From Pyrinomonadaceae bacterium (GTDB lineage Bacteria; Acidobacteriota; Blastocatellia; Pyrinomonadales; Pyrinomonadaceae), in NCBI GenBank assembly GCA_014380365.1, contig JACMJZ010000029.1:1-64000 (forward strand): a stretch of DNA of 64,000 bases, in the 5' to 3' direction. The translations under genes and the position numbers were made by a program. A model generated the notes under the pieces. That model had not been told where the DNA came from, did not search any database, and saw only the letters and a list, made by a program, of their open reading frames with translations. This document shows positions 16,310-24,661 of the stretch, in pieces. The number at the start of each line of letters is the position of its first letter. Position 1 is the first letter of the stretch.

Positions 16310-18337
16310 CTATTTCTCCAGATGATAAGGCACGCTGGTCACGATAACGCCCTTCTTAAAGAGCAGCGCTCCTTTAAGCATCAGCGAACTCTGATTGTGC
16401 AACAGATGTTGCCACCACTTCGCCGGAACGAACTCAGGTAGCACAACCGTCACCACATCATTGCCATTCTTCACCTCGAGTCGAGCGATGTAACGCAGCA
16501 ACGGCCGCGTCAACTCACGGTAGGGTGATGGCAGGACAACGAGTTGCACGCCAGCTCCCCAACGTTCCCACTTCTCGCGCAGTTTGGCTGTCGCTTCCTC
16601 ATCGAAATCTACGTAGACAGCCTTGACATGCTCTGGCGCAATCGATTTTGCGTATTGCAAGGCCCCGATGACACCGCGGTGAATGCCGGAAATGGGCACG
16701 ATTACGGTGTGTTTGATGGGCCGTAGGTCTTGCAACCCTTCCGTGGAAAGCTGTTTCGCAACGCCAATGTAGTGCTTGTGTATGGCGCGAAACATGAATA
16801 CAAGGAGAGGAACCACCACCACTACGATCCAGGCGCCGTGTAGGAACTTGGTGGCGACGAAGACGCAGAGAACAATGAAGGTAGCGACGGCGCCAATGGC
16901 ATTGATCGCGATAGACTTCTTCCAATGCGAGGTATCGGTCACCTCGTCCGTGATGAAGGTCGATCCTCGTTCCTCGGACGCTGCCAGTTCCGCATCAGGC
17001 AAGGCCTCTGCATCGACGGTACTTTCTGTAAAGTGGATACTGGCCTCCTCGCGAGCATTGGCGTCTCCGTTTTTCTTCCGCACCTGAATCCGCTCTTTCA
17101 GCCAGTGGCGGACCATGCCCGACTGCGAAAGAGTGAACGAGAGAAAGACCCCAACGGCATAAAGTGGGATCAGTCGGCTCGTGTTCCCGGCAAAAGCGAT
17201 CACAAGAAGGCCGGCAAAAATTGCCAGGATGACGATCCCGTTCGAGAAGACCAGCTTGTCACCACGAGTGGCAAACTGGCGCGGCAGGAATCGGTCGCGC
17301 GCGAGCAAGCTCGACAGGCGCGGGAAGTCTGCGAAGGAGGTGTTTGCCGCCAACACGAGAATTAATGCCGTTGCGATTTGCACTACGTAGTAGAACCAGG
17401 CCATCGGACCTGTAAACATGATGCGCGCGAACTGCGAGATGACTGTTTCACTATCGTGCGGATGCACGCCGTAGAGGTAGGCCAGGACACTCGTGCCAAG
17501 GAACATCACCGTCAGCAGCCCTGCCATGACGACGAGGGTGGTGGCGGCGTTCGTCGCCTCCGGCTTCTTGAAGGCCGGGACGCCATTTGAGATGGCTTCG
17601 ATTCCTGTCAGTGCAGTGCAACCGTTTGAGAATGCTCCGAGTATCAGGAAAAGTGTCAAAGGCTGCAGTGAATATCCCTCAGCCGTCTTAATCTCTTCAG
17701 GGCCGGGGACGGGTGCGACCCCTCCGTACGCAGAGTAACTGTAGAAGCCATAACCGATCATGAAGAGAAAGCTGACGAGGAAGGCGTAAGTTGGCGCCGC
17801 GAACAACGCGCCCGATTCACGCACCCCGCGCAGGTTAGCGATGGCGATTAGAGCGATGAAGATCAGACAGAGCAGGACCTTGTGTTCGTCCAGCCAGGCG
17901 TAACGGGTTCCCTGCACCATCGAAGTGATAGCCGCGACGCCGGCGGCAATTGACACCGCGACTGTCAACACATAGTCAACGAGAAGCGATGCGCCGGCGA
18001 CGAGTCCCGCATTCGTTCCGAGGTTCTCTTTGGCAACAATGTACGCGCCGCCGCCCGAAGGGTAGGCGTGAATGGTCTGCCGGTAGCTAATGGCAACAAT
18101 GACGAGTAACACGGCAATACCGATCGAGATCGGCACCACATACTTGAAAGCGCCCGCTTGTCCGTAGACCGCGGCAACCGCCAACACCAACAAGATTTCT
18201 TCAGTCGCGTAAGCTGTCGAAGAAAGCGCGTCGGACGAGAAAACTGCCAGGGCCGTTTTCTTTGAGAGACGCTCGTGAGACGCTTGCTCAGTCCTGAGCG
18301 CGCGACCGATGAAAAAGCGTTTGAGTTCTGCGGCCAT
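16310..18337 (-). CDS. kimA: KimA-type potassium/proton symporter (APC superfamily)
   Basis: The 675-residue protein closely follows Bacillus KimA as I remember it: FIGRALRTEQASHERLSKKTAL at the N-terminus, then FSSDALSSTAYATEEIL, YRQTIHAYPSGGGAYIVAKENLG and the LTGIEAISNGVPAFKKPEATNA loop. There are about 12 TM segments. A soluble C-terminal domain of about 150 residues follows, resembling a universal-stress fold (HTVIVPISGIHRGVIGALQYAKSI). KimA imports K+ at low external concentration and is inhibited by c-di-AMP in Bacillus. It ends LPYHLEK-like, as the homologue does. Downstream of an 88-aa membrane protein in the same operon and close to a KdpDE-like pair, which supports a potassium role. 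Confidence 0.88.
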   Translation of the reverse strand: MAAELKRFFIGRALRTEQASHERLSKKTALAVFSSDALSSTAYATEEILLVLAVAAVYGQAGAFKYVVPISIGIAVLLVIVAISYRQTIHAYPSGGGAYIVAKENLGTNAGLVAGASLLVDYVLTVAVSIAAGVAAITSMVQGTRYAWLDEHKVLLCLIFIALIAIANLRGVRESGALFAAPTYAFLVSFLFMIGYGFYSYSAYGGVAPVPGPEEIKTAEGYSLQPLTLFLILGAFSNGCTALTGIEAISNGVPAFKKPEATNAATTLVVMAGLLTVMFLGTSVLAYLYGVHPHDSETVISQFARIMFTGPMAWFYYVVQIATALILVLAANTSFADFPRLSSLLARDRFLPRQFATRGDKLVFSNGIVILAIFAGLLVIAFAGNTSRLIPLYAVGVFLSFTLSQSGMVRHWLKERIQVRKKNGDANAREEASIHFTESTVDAEALPDAELAASEERGSTFITDEVTDTSHWKKSIAINAIGAVATFIVLCVFVATKFLHGAWIVVVVVPLLVFMFRAIHKHYIGVAKQLSTEGLQDLRPIKHTVIVPISGIHRGVIGALQYAKSIAPEHVKAVYVDFDEEATAKLREKWERWGAGVQLVVLPSPYRELTRPLLRYIARLEVKNGNDVVTVVLPEFVPAKWWQHLLHNQSSLMLKGALLFKKGVIVTSVPYHLEK

Positions 18338-18370
18338 TGGTTCGTGATGGTGTGAAAGAGGCCCGAAGTC

Positions 18371-18637
18371 TTAGCGATGCGAAGTTGGACGAAGCGTCTT
18401 TTTCGAGTCGCGCTCCATCCAGTCCATGCAATAGCCGGCAAAGATAAGCAGGGGAATTGTGACGACCAGAAGCGCCGTGCCGAGGCCGCGTACCCACGGG
18501 TGCTGTTCCGCTCCCAGGATCCAGGCACTTGCGGTTAGTAAAGTTCCTACAACTCCAGCGAGCAGTCCTCCAACGAAACAGATGATTGCGCCGGTCGCTT
18601 CAAGAGTCACCAGGCGGGGTTTGATTCTTCGTTCCAT
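18371..18637 (-). CDS. Small two-helix membrane protein in the kimA operon
   Basis: 88 residues with two hydrophobic segments (about residues 14-38 and 52-70), a short loop between them, and a basic tail (MERDSKKTLRPTSHR). It starts 34 bp before kimA on the same strand and is surely cotranscribed. No family recognised. It could be an accessory or regulatory subunit of the transporter, judged only from its position and size. Confidence 0.75.
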   Translation of the reverse strand: MERRIKPRLVTLEATGAIICFVGGLLAGVVGTLLTASAWILGAEQHPWVRGLGTALLVVTIPLLIFAGYCMDWMERDSKKTLRPTSHR

Positions 18638-18670
18638 AAGAAGAATCTACGCTGGCGCGCATAAGGATGG

Positions 18671-18687
18671 GGTAAGGGGTCTATAAA
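18671..18687 (-). promoter_or_regulatory. KdpE-box-like site upstream of the kimA operon
   Basis: Read toward the kimA operon the sequence is TTTATA-GACCC-CTTACC. The E. coli KdpE site, as I recall it, is TTTATA-N5-TTTACA, so the first half matches fully and the second half at four of six bases with the same spacing. It lies about 35-50 bp before the start codon of the 88-aa gene. Suggestive only. Confidence 0.35.
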
Positions 18688-18714
18688 AAGATTGTAAGGA
18701 TTGAAGAAACCGTT

Positions 18715-18855
18715 ACTGATGCGGTTTTGCCTTTTGCGACTCTTTGCGTTCACTTTGCGGTCTTTGCGGTTTCGCTGTTGGTTTTACCGCAAAGGACGCC
18801 AAGAGTGCGCAAAGAGCGCAAAGGAAGACTTGTTGAATCTGGCAACTGCACCAGT
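18715..18855. repeat. CTTTGCGG-type inverted repeat, copy 3
   Basis: Arms at about 18728-18770 and 18785-18823. The right end continues to TGCACCAGT (18847-18855) and the left end has a decayed counterpart ACTGATGC (18715-18722), matching the outer ends of copy 58817-58962. Confidence 0.7.
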
Positions 18856-18876
18856 ACGAAAATGCAGGGCACCTGA

Positions 18877-19581
18877 CTAGCGTTCGTCAGAGTTGAAGCG
18901 GTAGCCAACCCAGGGCTCAGTAAGGATATAACGCGGAGAAGCGGGATCGGTCTCGATCTTTTTTCGCAACTGACCGACGAAAACGCGCAGGTACTCATTT
19001 TGCTCCACGTAGTCACCACCCCAAACCGCCGCCAGCAGCGCGCGATGCGTTAGCACCTTGCCGGGATTGCGCATGAAGTGGAGCAGGAGGTCAAATTCTT
19101 TTGGGGTGAGACGAACCTCCCGCTCTCGCACGGTCACTAAGCGGGTTTCCAGGTCGATGAGGAGTTCGCCGGCTTTTAGAATCGTTTGCGGCGGCTCAGT
19201 TGAGGACTCGGTCTTGGCGCGTCGCAAACCCGCCCGCACGCGTGCCAGTAGTTCATCGATTCCAAAAGGCTTGGTGACATAATCATCAGCCCCGAGATCC
19301 AGCGCTTCAACTTTGGTTTTCTCTTCACCTCGCGCGGAAAGAACCAGGATTGGCACGGTTGAGATCTCGCGCAGCCGCCGGCAAAGTTCCAGTCCGTCGA
19401 CGTTAGGCATAGCCAGGTCGGTAACGACGAGGTCGGGGTGCCAATCGCCAAAAGTTTCCAGCGCGGAAAGACCGTCGGCGGCAACCCGCACTTCATATCC
19501 GTGCGAAGATAATCCTGTTCTGAGCACGCGCGTAAGCTGCGGCTCATCGTCTACCACCAGGATTCGTGGTTTACACTCCAT
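18877..19581 (-). CDS. kdpE: OmpR/KdpE-type response regulator
   Basis: A 234-residue two-domain DNA-binding response regulator. The receiver domain has the acidic pair Asp11/Asp12, the phosphorylated Asp55 in VVTDLAMP, Ser82 and Lys104 in YVTKPFG. The winged-helix domain follows with VRLTPKEFDLLLHFMRNPGKVLTH and the C-terminal GVGYRF-like WVGYRF. This ending, with the upstream histidine kinase of KdpD C-terminal type, points to KdpE. No kdpFABC operon is present here. The likely targets are unknown; the neighbouring kimA operon is the obvious candidate. Confidence 0.88.
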   Translation of the reverse strand: MECKPRILVVDDEPQLTRVLRTGLSSHGYEVRVAADGLSALETFGDWHPDLVVTDLAMPNVDGLELCRRLREISTVPILVLSARGEEKTKVEALDLGADDYVTKPFGIDELLARVRAGLRRAKTESSTEPPQTILKAGELLIDLETRLVTVREREVRLTPKEFDLLLHFMRNPGKVLTHRALLAAVWGGDYVEQNEYLRVFVGQLRKKIETDPASPRYILTEPWVGYRFNSDER

Positions 19582-19599
19582 ATCAGGAACCGGATGTCA

Positions 19600-19655
19600 T
19601 GGTCTTCGCTACGCTACGACCACCGGCTACTTTCTGACAACCTTCCAGGCTGTCG
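19600..19655. repeat. GCTACGACCACCGGCTACTTTCTG-type repeat, copy 1
   Basis: The short spacer between the kinase and regulator genes contains GCTACGCTACGACCACCGGC followed by TACTTTCTGACAACCTTCCAG. Two more copies are at 20997-21058 (opposite orientation) and 21170-21232. The copy here interrupts what would normally be an overlapping kdpD-kdpE junction. Confidence 0.7.
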
Positions 19656-19676
19656 TCAGCTTTGCAAATCAACGCC

Positions 19677-20897
19677 TCAGTCCTTCTCAGGGCTACTTGG
19701 TGATGGTGTTTCCCCATCTCCAATTGGCAGAGTGAAGACCACTCGCGTTCCTTTGCCCGTTTGCCCACTTTCTATCCGAATCTTTCCGTCGTGCGCTTCC
19801 ACAATTCCCTTCGCAATCGCCAGGCCCATGCCCGTCCCGGAAAGTCGGCTCGTGCTGACATCACCATCGCGAGCTGATCGAAAGAACCTGTCGAAGACCC
19901 TTTCGCGCAGCTCAACGTTAATTCCCTTTCCCTCATCTTCCACGCTCATTTGAATCTCCTCAGCCCCCGCACGAGTGGCGGTGATCCGAATCACTGTACC
20001 TGCCGGTGAATACTTGGCTGCATTGTCCAGCAGAGAGTAAACCACTTCGCTCACAGCGCGCTCATCAACTCGAGCCGCAGGCAGATCGTCTTCCAGTTCG
20101 ACTTCGACCCTGTGACTCTTTGTCAGCGAAGACGCGCGGGAAAGTGCCGCCGAAACGATCTCTTCAATCGATCCCCAGCTTCGCCGCAAGTGCATCTCGC
20201 CCGCTTCGATTCGCGCGAGTTCCATCATTCCACCGATAAACCGGTCGAGACGATCCGCCTCTTCGTCGATCACTTCCAGCATTTCCTGGCGTCCCACATC
20301 ATCCAGCAGCGTTGGACTTTGACCGTTCCTAATCGATCGTTGATCGTCGAGGAGGGTGGTGATCGATGCTTTGATGGAAGTTAGCGGAGTGCGCAGGTCG
20401 TGTGTCACGGCGTCGAGTAAGGCAGACTTCAACCGCTCGCTCTGCTTGAGTGCTTTCGCCTGGCTTGCTTGCTCAAACGATTCCTGCAGCTCGCGGAAGA
20501 GCAACTCGATCTCGCGGCGCGCTGCGGTGGCTTCCTCCGCTCGTCGTCTGGCCCGCGCTGAAAGCTGCCCCGCGGTTATGGCGGTCACAAGGAATGAAAG
20601 AAACGCTATCCAATTCTCAGGTTCAGCAATATGGAAGGTGCCGACGGGAGGGAGAAAGAAAAGGTTGAAGCAGACGCCGCCGACGAGCGCTGCCAGCACC
20701 GCGGGTTTCGATCCCCACGCAGCGGCGACAAAAAGAACGATTAGCAAAAACGCGAGCGCAACTGTGGTCGGATTGATGTGACCGCCGAAGACTCTGAGAA
20801 CAGCGGTCGCGGCAGCAATGACAATGACAGCTACAATGTATCCGAGGATCTGTTTACGCACCGCCGCTTTCCACACGAGGAGATTGTAAGCCCACAT
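19677..20897 (-). CDS. KdpD-like sensor histidine kinase lacking the N-terminal KdpD/USP domains
   Basis: 406 residues: three to four TM helices in the first 110 residues (DUF4118-type sensor), a linker, then HisKA with the phospho-acceptor His166 in THDLRTPL, and HATPase with DNAAKYSP (291-298), DEGKGI (321-326) and GTGMGLAIAKGI. It corresponds to the C-terminal half of KdpD only; the cytoplasmic KdpD and universal-stress-like domains are absent. It should phosphorylate the KdpE-type regulator 95 bp downstream. Orphan short KdpD proteins are common outside Proteobacteria; the signal sensed here is not known. Confidence 0.88.
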   Translation of the reverse strand: MWAYNLLVWKAAVRKQILGYIVAVIVIAAATAVLRVFGGHINPTTVALAFLLIVLFVAAAWGSKPAVLAALVGGVCFNLFFLPPVGTFHIAEPENWIAFLSFLVTAITAGQLSARARRRAEEATAARREIELLFRELQESFEQASQAKALKQSERLKSALLDAVTHDLRTPLTSIKASITTLLDDQRSIRNGQSPTLLDDVGRQEMLEVIDEEADRLDRFIGGMMELARIEAGEMHLRRSWGSIEEIVSAALSRASSLTKSHRVEVELEDDLPAARVDERAVSEVVYSLLDNAAKYSPAGTVIRITATRAGAEEIQMSVEDEGKGINVELRERVFDRFFRSARDGDVSTSRLSGTGMGLAIAKGIVEAHDGKIRIESGQTGKGTRVVFTLPIGDGETPSPSSPEKD

Positions 20898-20996
20898 GCG
20901 GCCGGATCAACAATTCTTCGGGGACGAATCCCTGCCGATGGTAGTGGAATGTAAGATTCAAGGAATGAGACAAACAAGGCGGCTCGCGAAACTACT

Positions 20997-21232
20997 CAGC
21001 CTGGAAGGCTGACAGAGAGTAGCCGGTGGTCGTAGCGTAGCGGCGACCACCGGAACAGGATAGACAACAACTCGCAACCTGAAGGGTTGCCAGAAAGAGC
21101 GGTGGCACTCCTATGAAAGCGTGTCAGGAAACCGTGGCACCCCGCCGGGGTGCGGGCCAACTGTTCGCGACCTTCCGGTAGTCTTCGCTACGCTACGACC
21201 ACCGGCTACTTTCTGACAGCCTTCCAGGCTGA
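20997..21232. repeat. Inverted pair of GTAGCCGGTGGTCG repeats with nested hairpins
   Basis: AGCCTGGAAGGCTGACAGAG and GTAGCCGGTGGTCGTAGCGT at 20997-21045 are mirrored at 21170-21232 by CTACGACCACCGGCTAC then TTCTGACAGCCTTCCAGGCT. Between them lie ACCTGAAGGGTTGCC and a GTGGCACCCCGCCGGGGTGC hairpin. Together these make a composite inverted element of about 235 bp without any gene. Confidence 0.7.
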
Positions 21233-21275
21233 ATCCACTTGCGGTTCTGATACCGGGTGAGAAAATACTAATCAA

Positions 21276-21612
21276 GATCAAGCGGGTCACGACTAGTCTG
21301 CTACCGATCACGAGAAAGAACCCGGTGATCTTGATGGAACTGCGCTGATCTCTTCGGGATCCCGTAGATCACGATTCATATCAGGTCGATCACACTGGTG
21401 ATCAGAAAAACTTACAAATAGATAGACCCGATCCTTACTGATTCGGACGCAATGTTTACCGTGATCGCGACGATCTCAATCGTGATCGGAGCGATCCAAA
21501 TCGTGATCGAAAGAGAATTCATCGTGATCGGCATGATCAAAGTCAGAATGGTAGTAATCAGCGCAAAACTGTAGCGATCTCAGTCGTTCTGGGCCTTAGC
21601 GTAGCTTCGATC
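21276..21612. repeat. Dense GATC cluster with a 21-bp periodicity
   Basis: Eighteen GATC tetramers lie in 337 bp, starting at 21276, 21306, 21327, 21347, 21358, 21367, 21388, 21400, 21430, 21463, 21472, 21484, 21493, 21505, 21526, 21535, 21576 and 21609. About one or two would be expected by chance. In 21463-21538 the spacing alternates 9 and 12, i.e. a 21-bp period, carried by repeats of ATCGTGATCG. No gene, DnaA box or replication gene is adjacent. Meaning unknown. Confidence 0.85.
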
Positions 21613-21746
21613 ACTCCAACGCCGTTCCCGTTCCTTCAATAAAAATTTTACTTGCGGGTTGTGCCGCCTGGTAATACTCTCCGCCCGATTGGCCTCGCCA
21701 ATCCAACGACTCATTCCAGCCTGAAAGAAAGAATGGAGGACCTCAG

Positions 21747-22373
21747 ATGCCACGAATCAAGCTCAATTTTCACCAGTTAAGTATTACCGACAAGATTGCC
21801 AAAGCGCGACAAATTGTTTCGTCGCTCACCGGCAATCCTGCTTTTGTTACTCCCACTCCGGCGTTAGCTACAGCTACTGCAGCAATCGACAATTTGGAGA
21901 CGGCGCATGCCGAGTCTCAAACAGCCAAGCAAGTTGCCAAGACAAAAACCAGCGCTCAGAACGAGAAGGAAGACGTGCTCGACAAAATCATGTCCCAAGT
22001 GGCCGCATATGTTGAAAGCGTTGCCGGAGACAATGAGGAAACGATCAGAAGCGCGGGCATGGACACCAGAGCGGCGGCTGCCTCAACCAGCGGCGCACCT
22101 GCCCAACCCCAGGGGTTGAATGCGACTGCCGGAGATCGTGAGGGCGAAGTCGATTTAGCCTGGGACACGGTAGCGGGCGCGCGCAGCTACTTAGCCGAGA
22201 AGAGTCCCGATCCACCAGGCAACACCAGTTGGACGCACGCTGGGGTTTCTACCAAGTCTCGGACCACGATTAGCGGCCTGACGTCAGGAACGAAGTATTG
22301 GTTCCGCGTCGCAGCCGTCGGCACGAATGGCCAGAGCGGTTGGAGCGATCCAGCCAGCCGCATGGCTCCCTAA
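21747..22373 (+). CDS. Fibronectin type III domain protein
   Basis: 208 residues. The N-terminal 110 residues form a helical domain (ITDKIAKARQIVSSLTGNPAF, then an Ala-rich helix) that I have seen in front of FN3 domains in other bacteria but cannot name. Residues about 120-208 are a single FN3 fold: PQGLNATAGDREGEVDLAW, YLAEKSPDPP, and the signature TISGLTSGTKYWFRVAAVG followed by NGQSGWSDPAS. No signal peptide is visible. A good GGAGG ribosome-binding site precedes the ATG. First of a run of plus-strand genes without housekeeping functions. Confidence 0.85.
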   Translation: MPRIKLNFHQLSITDKIAKARQIVSSLTGNPAFVTPTPALATATAAIDNLETAHAESQTAKQVAKTKTSAQNEKEDVLDKIMSQVAAYVESVAGDNEETIRSAGMDTRAAAASTSGAPAQPQGLNATAGDREGEVDLAWDTVAGARSYLAEKSPDPPGNTSWTHAGVSTKSRTTISGLTSGTKYWFRVAAVGTNGQSGWSDPASRMAP

Positions 22374-22410
22374 GCCTGCATCATTTCAACTGCTAAGAAA
22401 GGAGACTGTA

Positions 22411-22935
22411 ATGGGACAATTCGATACCTTCGTCGAGAGATATTTCAACCGCGGTTTCGTCGGCCAGGGAACTACATTTGAAGCGACGTGTTGGCTTACG
22501 ACAATTCAAGAGGGTGGCGGTGTTAGTTACGTTCGATCCCCTCTCCGCTACCAACACGGGGCCTCCGCCGATGCCTGGCCTATTTTGACTGGAGTAGTGG
22601 ATCATCGCTTCGACGACAGGACTGCGGCACAAAACTTCGATCCTAACAGCGCCGACCAGACGCGCATCACCTTCAGACCGATAATTCCGCTTGATTTTTC
22701 GCGGAGCATTTCGGTACCAGGAGGAGTTGGGGGAGGAGGTGGAGGAATTCCGGGCGAATTAACGATGCAGGTAGAGTTGGAGAGTATCACGTGGGGTGGG
22801 CGCTATCGTTTGCAGGGTCTCAAGTGTCGCGCCAATGTGATAAGTGGCTACGGCTCACCGATCGGTAACCCACCCGGAGTGTCCGAGGCGTTATATGCGC
22901 TAAGCCTCGGTCCGCCAACAGCATTGCCTGGCTAA
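22411..22935 (+). CDS. Hypothetical protein, 174 aa
   Basis: No family recognised. A soluble, probably beta-rich protein (FVERYFNRGFVGQGTTFEAT...), with a glycine run at about residues 106-113 (GGVGGGGGG) and a Gly/Pro-rich end. The ATG at 22411 is chosen because AAAGGAGACTG precedes it closely; the longer in-frame reading from 22327 would overlap the FN3 gene by 47 bp and has no such site. It follows the FN3 gene by 37 bp and is likely cotranscribed. Confidence 0.7.
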   Translation: MGQFDTFVERYFNRGFVGQGTTFEATCWLTTIQEGGGVSYVRSPLRYQHGASADAWPILTGVVDHRFDDRTAAQNFDPNSADQTRITFRPIIPLDFSRSISVPGGVGGGGGGIPGELTMQVELESITWGGRYRLQGLKCRANVISGYGSPIGNPPGVSEALYALSLGPPTALPG

Positions 22936-23166
22936 CGACGGCGGATTCGAATGATTGGGCTTGCTCGGAGAGCAACATGCTTCTGCAATCCGTATCGCGC
23001 CGTTTACGGGCTGCTCGGGCGAGGCAAACGCCGTTGCCATCCGATTCATGAGCGCGAGCTCATGTTGACAGGCGCGTTTCGTCGGTTAATAAGTAAGCCG
23101 GCCCGTTCATCCGGCTTCACCTCCAAGGACCGACGCAGCGCGCCTGATTTGTCTTTCACAAGAAGT

Positions 23167-23250
23167 CAGAACCGGGAGCGGTAGCGACCGGGTCAGATTT
23201 CAAGATACCTCGTCGTCACGAATACCCGGTCGCTAGCGCTCCCGGTTCTG
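23167..23250. repeat. AGAACCGGGAGCG inverted repeat
   Basis: Arms 23167-23193 and 23224-23250 are 27 bp each with one mismatch and a 30-bp spacer. A related element with 31-bp arms is at 39257-39372. Apart from this repeat I see nothing supported in 22936-23455; a 77-codon open frame at 22951 lacks a ribosome-binding site and protein-like composition. Confidence 0.75.
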
Positions 23251-23455
23251 ATTTCATCTGGCCCCGGCTCCGAATCTTTACAGTGTCGGAGAGAGAAACA
23301 CTCTGGTCGGAAGCGGGCCAATTCGTATATGCTGCGCTTCTCAACCATCCATCGTCGATCTCAAGAAGGATACTCACATGGTTTTACACGGAAATTGCAC
23401 TGACTAAATTCTCATACTCGAACCCCCAACTTTACCTCTAAAGGAGACCTATTCG

Positions 23456-24349
23456 ATGACCAAAGCTGAATTGCTCAAGCAGTACACGGATGCAGCCAAG
23501 GAGTCCACGGATCGCACGAGAAGAATCCTGCTGATTATGGTTGTTGCTAGTATTTTGATGGCTACCGCCTGCTGGAATTCCCGTAGTGGAGGCTGGGTAA
23601 ACTCTCGTCTTGCGATGGCAAAAGCGGTGGACGACATTTTGAACCCAAACCACAACATACCTCCGTCCGGAATTCCAAACGCAACTCTCATAGCAGAAGG
23701 CAAGTTGCCCGTAGGACAGGAAACTCTCTATAAGAACGCGCAAAGATTTATCAAGGAAACGGGACGGACCCCCAACCAGGCTCATCAGAGTCTCCTTTGG
23801 GCTCAAAAGGTTCGGGTCGAGCAAACAAGTCAGATTCACGTTCCTGTTTTGGGTATCAGCTTTGACGTTAATGACTTAGGGCTTTTGGGCGGGGTTACGT
23901 TTATAGTTCTGTTAATGTGGGTCAACTACTCCCTTTGGCATCACTCGAACAATCTGAAGTTGGCCTTCGAATATGCACGGCAGCTAGAGACTGATAAAGA
24001 TAACCCACGTGTGCTTTATCACACGTACCAAAATCTGGCTATGCATCAGGTATTAACGATCCCCCCGAGACCTGCGAGCGTCAAAGCGACAAATCCTGGA
24101 GCGCGAAAACTCTGGATGCGGAAATTGTCGAAGTTCTTATACGCCTTACCTCTTATAGTTCAAGCCGCCGTCGTTGGGCATGACTGGTATACCAGTCCGG
24201 TTGGATTAGAAGTAAATTGGGCAGCGACTTGGATAGTTCTGATTGCTGGTACAGTTTTCCTGGTTTTTATTGCAGCCCTGACTGTGACCTGCTTTATTAG
24301 GTGGAAGGAAACCTTTAAAACATGGAAGACGGTAGCGGACGATATCTAA
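23456..24349 (+). CDS. Membrane protein of unknown function, 297 aa
   Basis: Four hydrophobic segments: about residues 23-40 (RILLIMVVASILMATACW), 141-160 (LGLLGGVTFIVLLMWVNYSL), 222-240 (LYALPLIVQAAVVG) and 258-280 (WIVLIAGTVFLVFIAALTVTCF). A periplasmic-size loop of about 100 residues lies between the first two, and a charged region of about 60 residues (FEYARQLETDKDNPRVLYHTYQN) between the second and third. No named family. The start follows CTAAAGGAGACC, a strong ribosome-binding site. Its codon use looks less GC-rich than that of flanking housekeeping genes. Confidence 0.75.
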   Translation: MTKAELLKQYTDAAKESTDRTRRILLIMVVASILMATACWNSRSGGWVNSRLAMAKAVDDILNPNHNIPPSGIPNATLIAEGKLPVGQETLYKNAQRFIKETGRTPNQAHQSLLWAQKVRVEQTSQIHVPVLGISFDVNDLGLLGGVTFIVLLMWVNYSLWHHSNNLKLAFEYARQLETDKDNPRVLYHTYQNLAMHQVLTIPPRPASVKATNPGARKLWMRKLSKFLYALPLIVQAAVVGHDWYTSPVGLEVNWAATWIVLIAGTVFLVFIAALTVTCFIRWKETFKTWKTVADDI

Positions 24350-24519
24350 CACAGTCAAAGCGGAATTGGGATTACCGACGAATAGTCGTTCCCCTTCTCT
24401 TGATGATCGTTCTGACGTTGATTGGTTGTGGCAAGCCAATCAATGAAATTGAACTCACCGTAGATGAGGGACTCTGGCACGATACCAATCTCACCAATCG
24501 GTCCGCAGCGGACGCATAA
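24322..24519 (+). CDS. Possible small lipoprotein overlapping the previous gene
   Basis: 65 codons starting inside the last 28 bp of the upstream membrane-protein gene, in another frame. The product has a basic stretch (SKRNWDYRR), a hydrophobic core (IVVPLLLMIVLTLIGC) ending in a lipobox-like LIGC with Cys36, then a short acidic tail. An AAGGAAACC site lies a little far upstream. The overlap suggests translational coupling. It may equally be a chance frame, so the call is tentative. Confidence 0.4.
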   Translation: MEDGSGRYLTQSKRNWDYRRIVVPLLLMIVLTLIGCGKPINEIELTVDEGLWHDTNLTNRSAADA

Positions 24520-24661
24520 TTAGCAGGCCTCTCATGCGAGACTTGTCCCAGGCTGCGGTTCGCGCGGCCGCTGAGATATTTGCTGCTTCAACACGTGTTG
24601 GTCAACATACAATGGTCAGCGTTAGGTGCTATAGGTAAACAACGTAAAGAAGGAGACTGAA

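Noticed and set aside
21276-21612. Replication origin (oriC)
   Set aside because: Despite the many GATC sites there is no DnaA box that I can recognise and no dnaA, dnaN, gidA or parAB neighbour.
22951-23184. 77-codon plus-strand open frame
   Set aside because: No ribosome-binding site, composition like non-coding DNA, and it runs into an inverted repeat.
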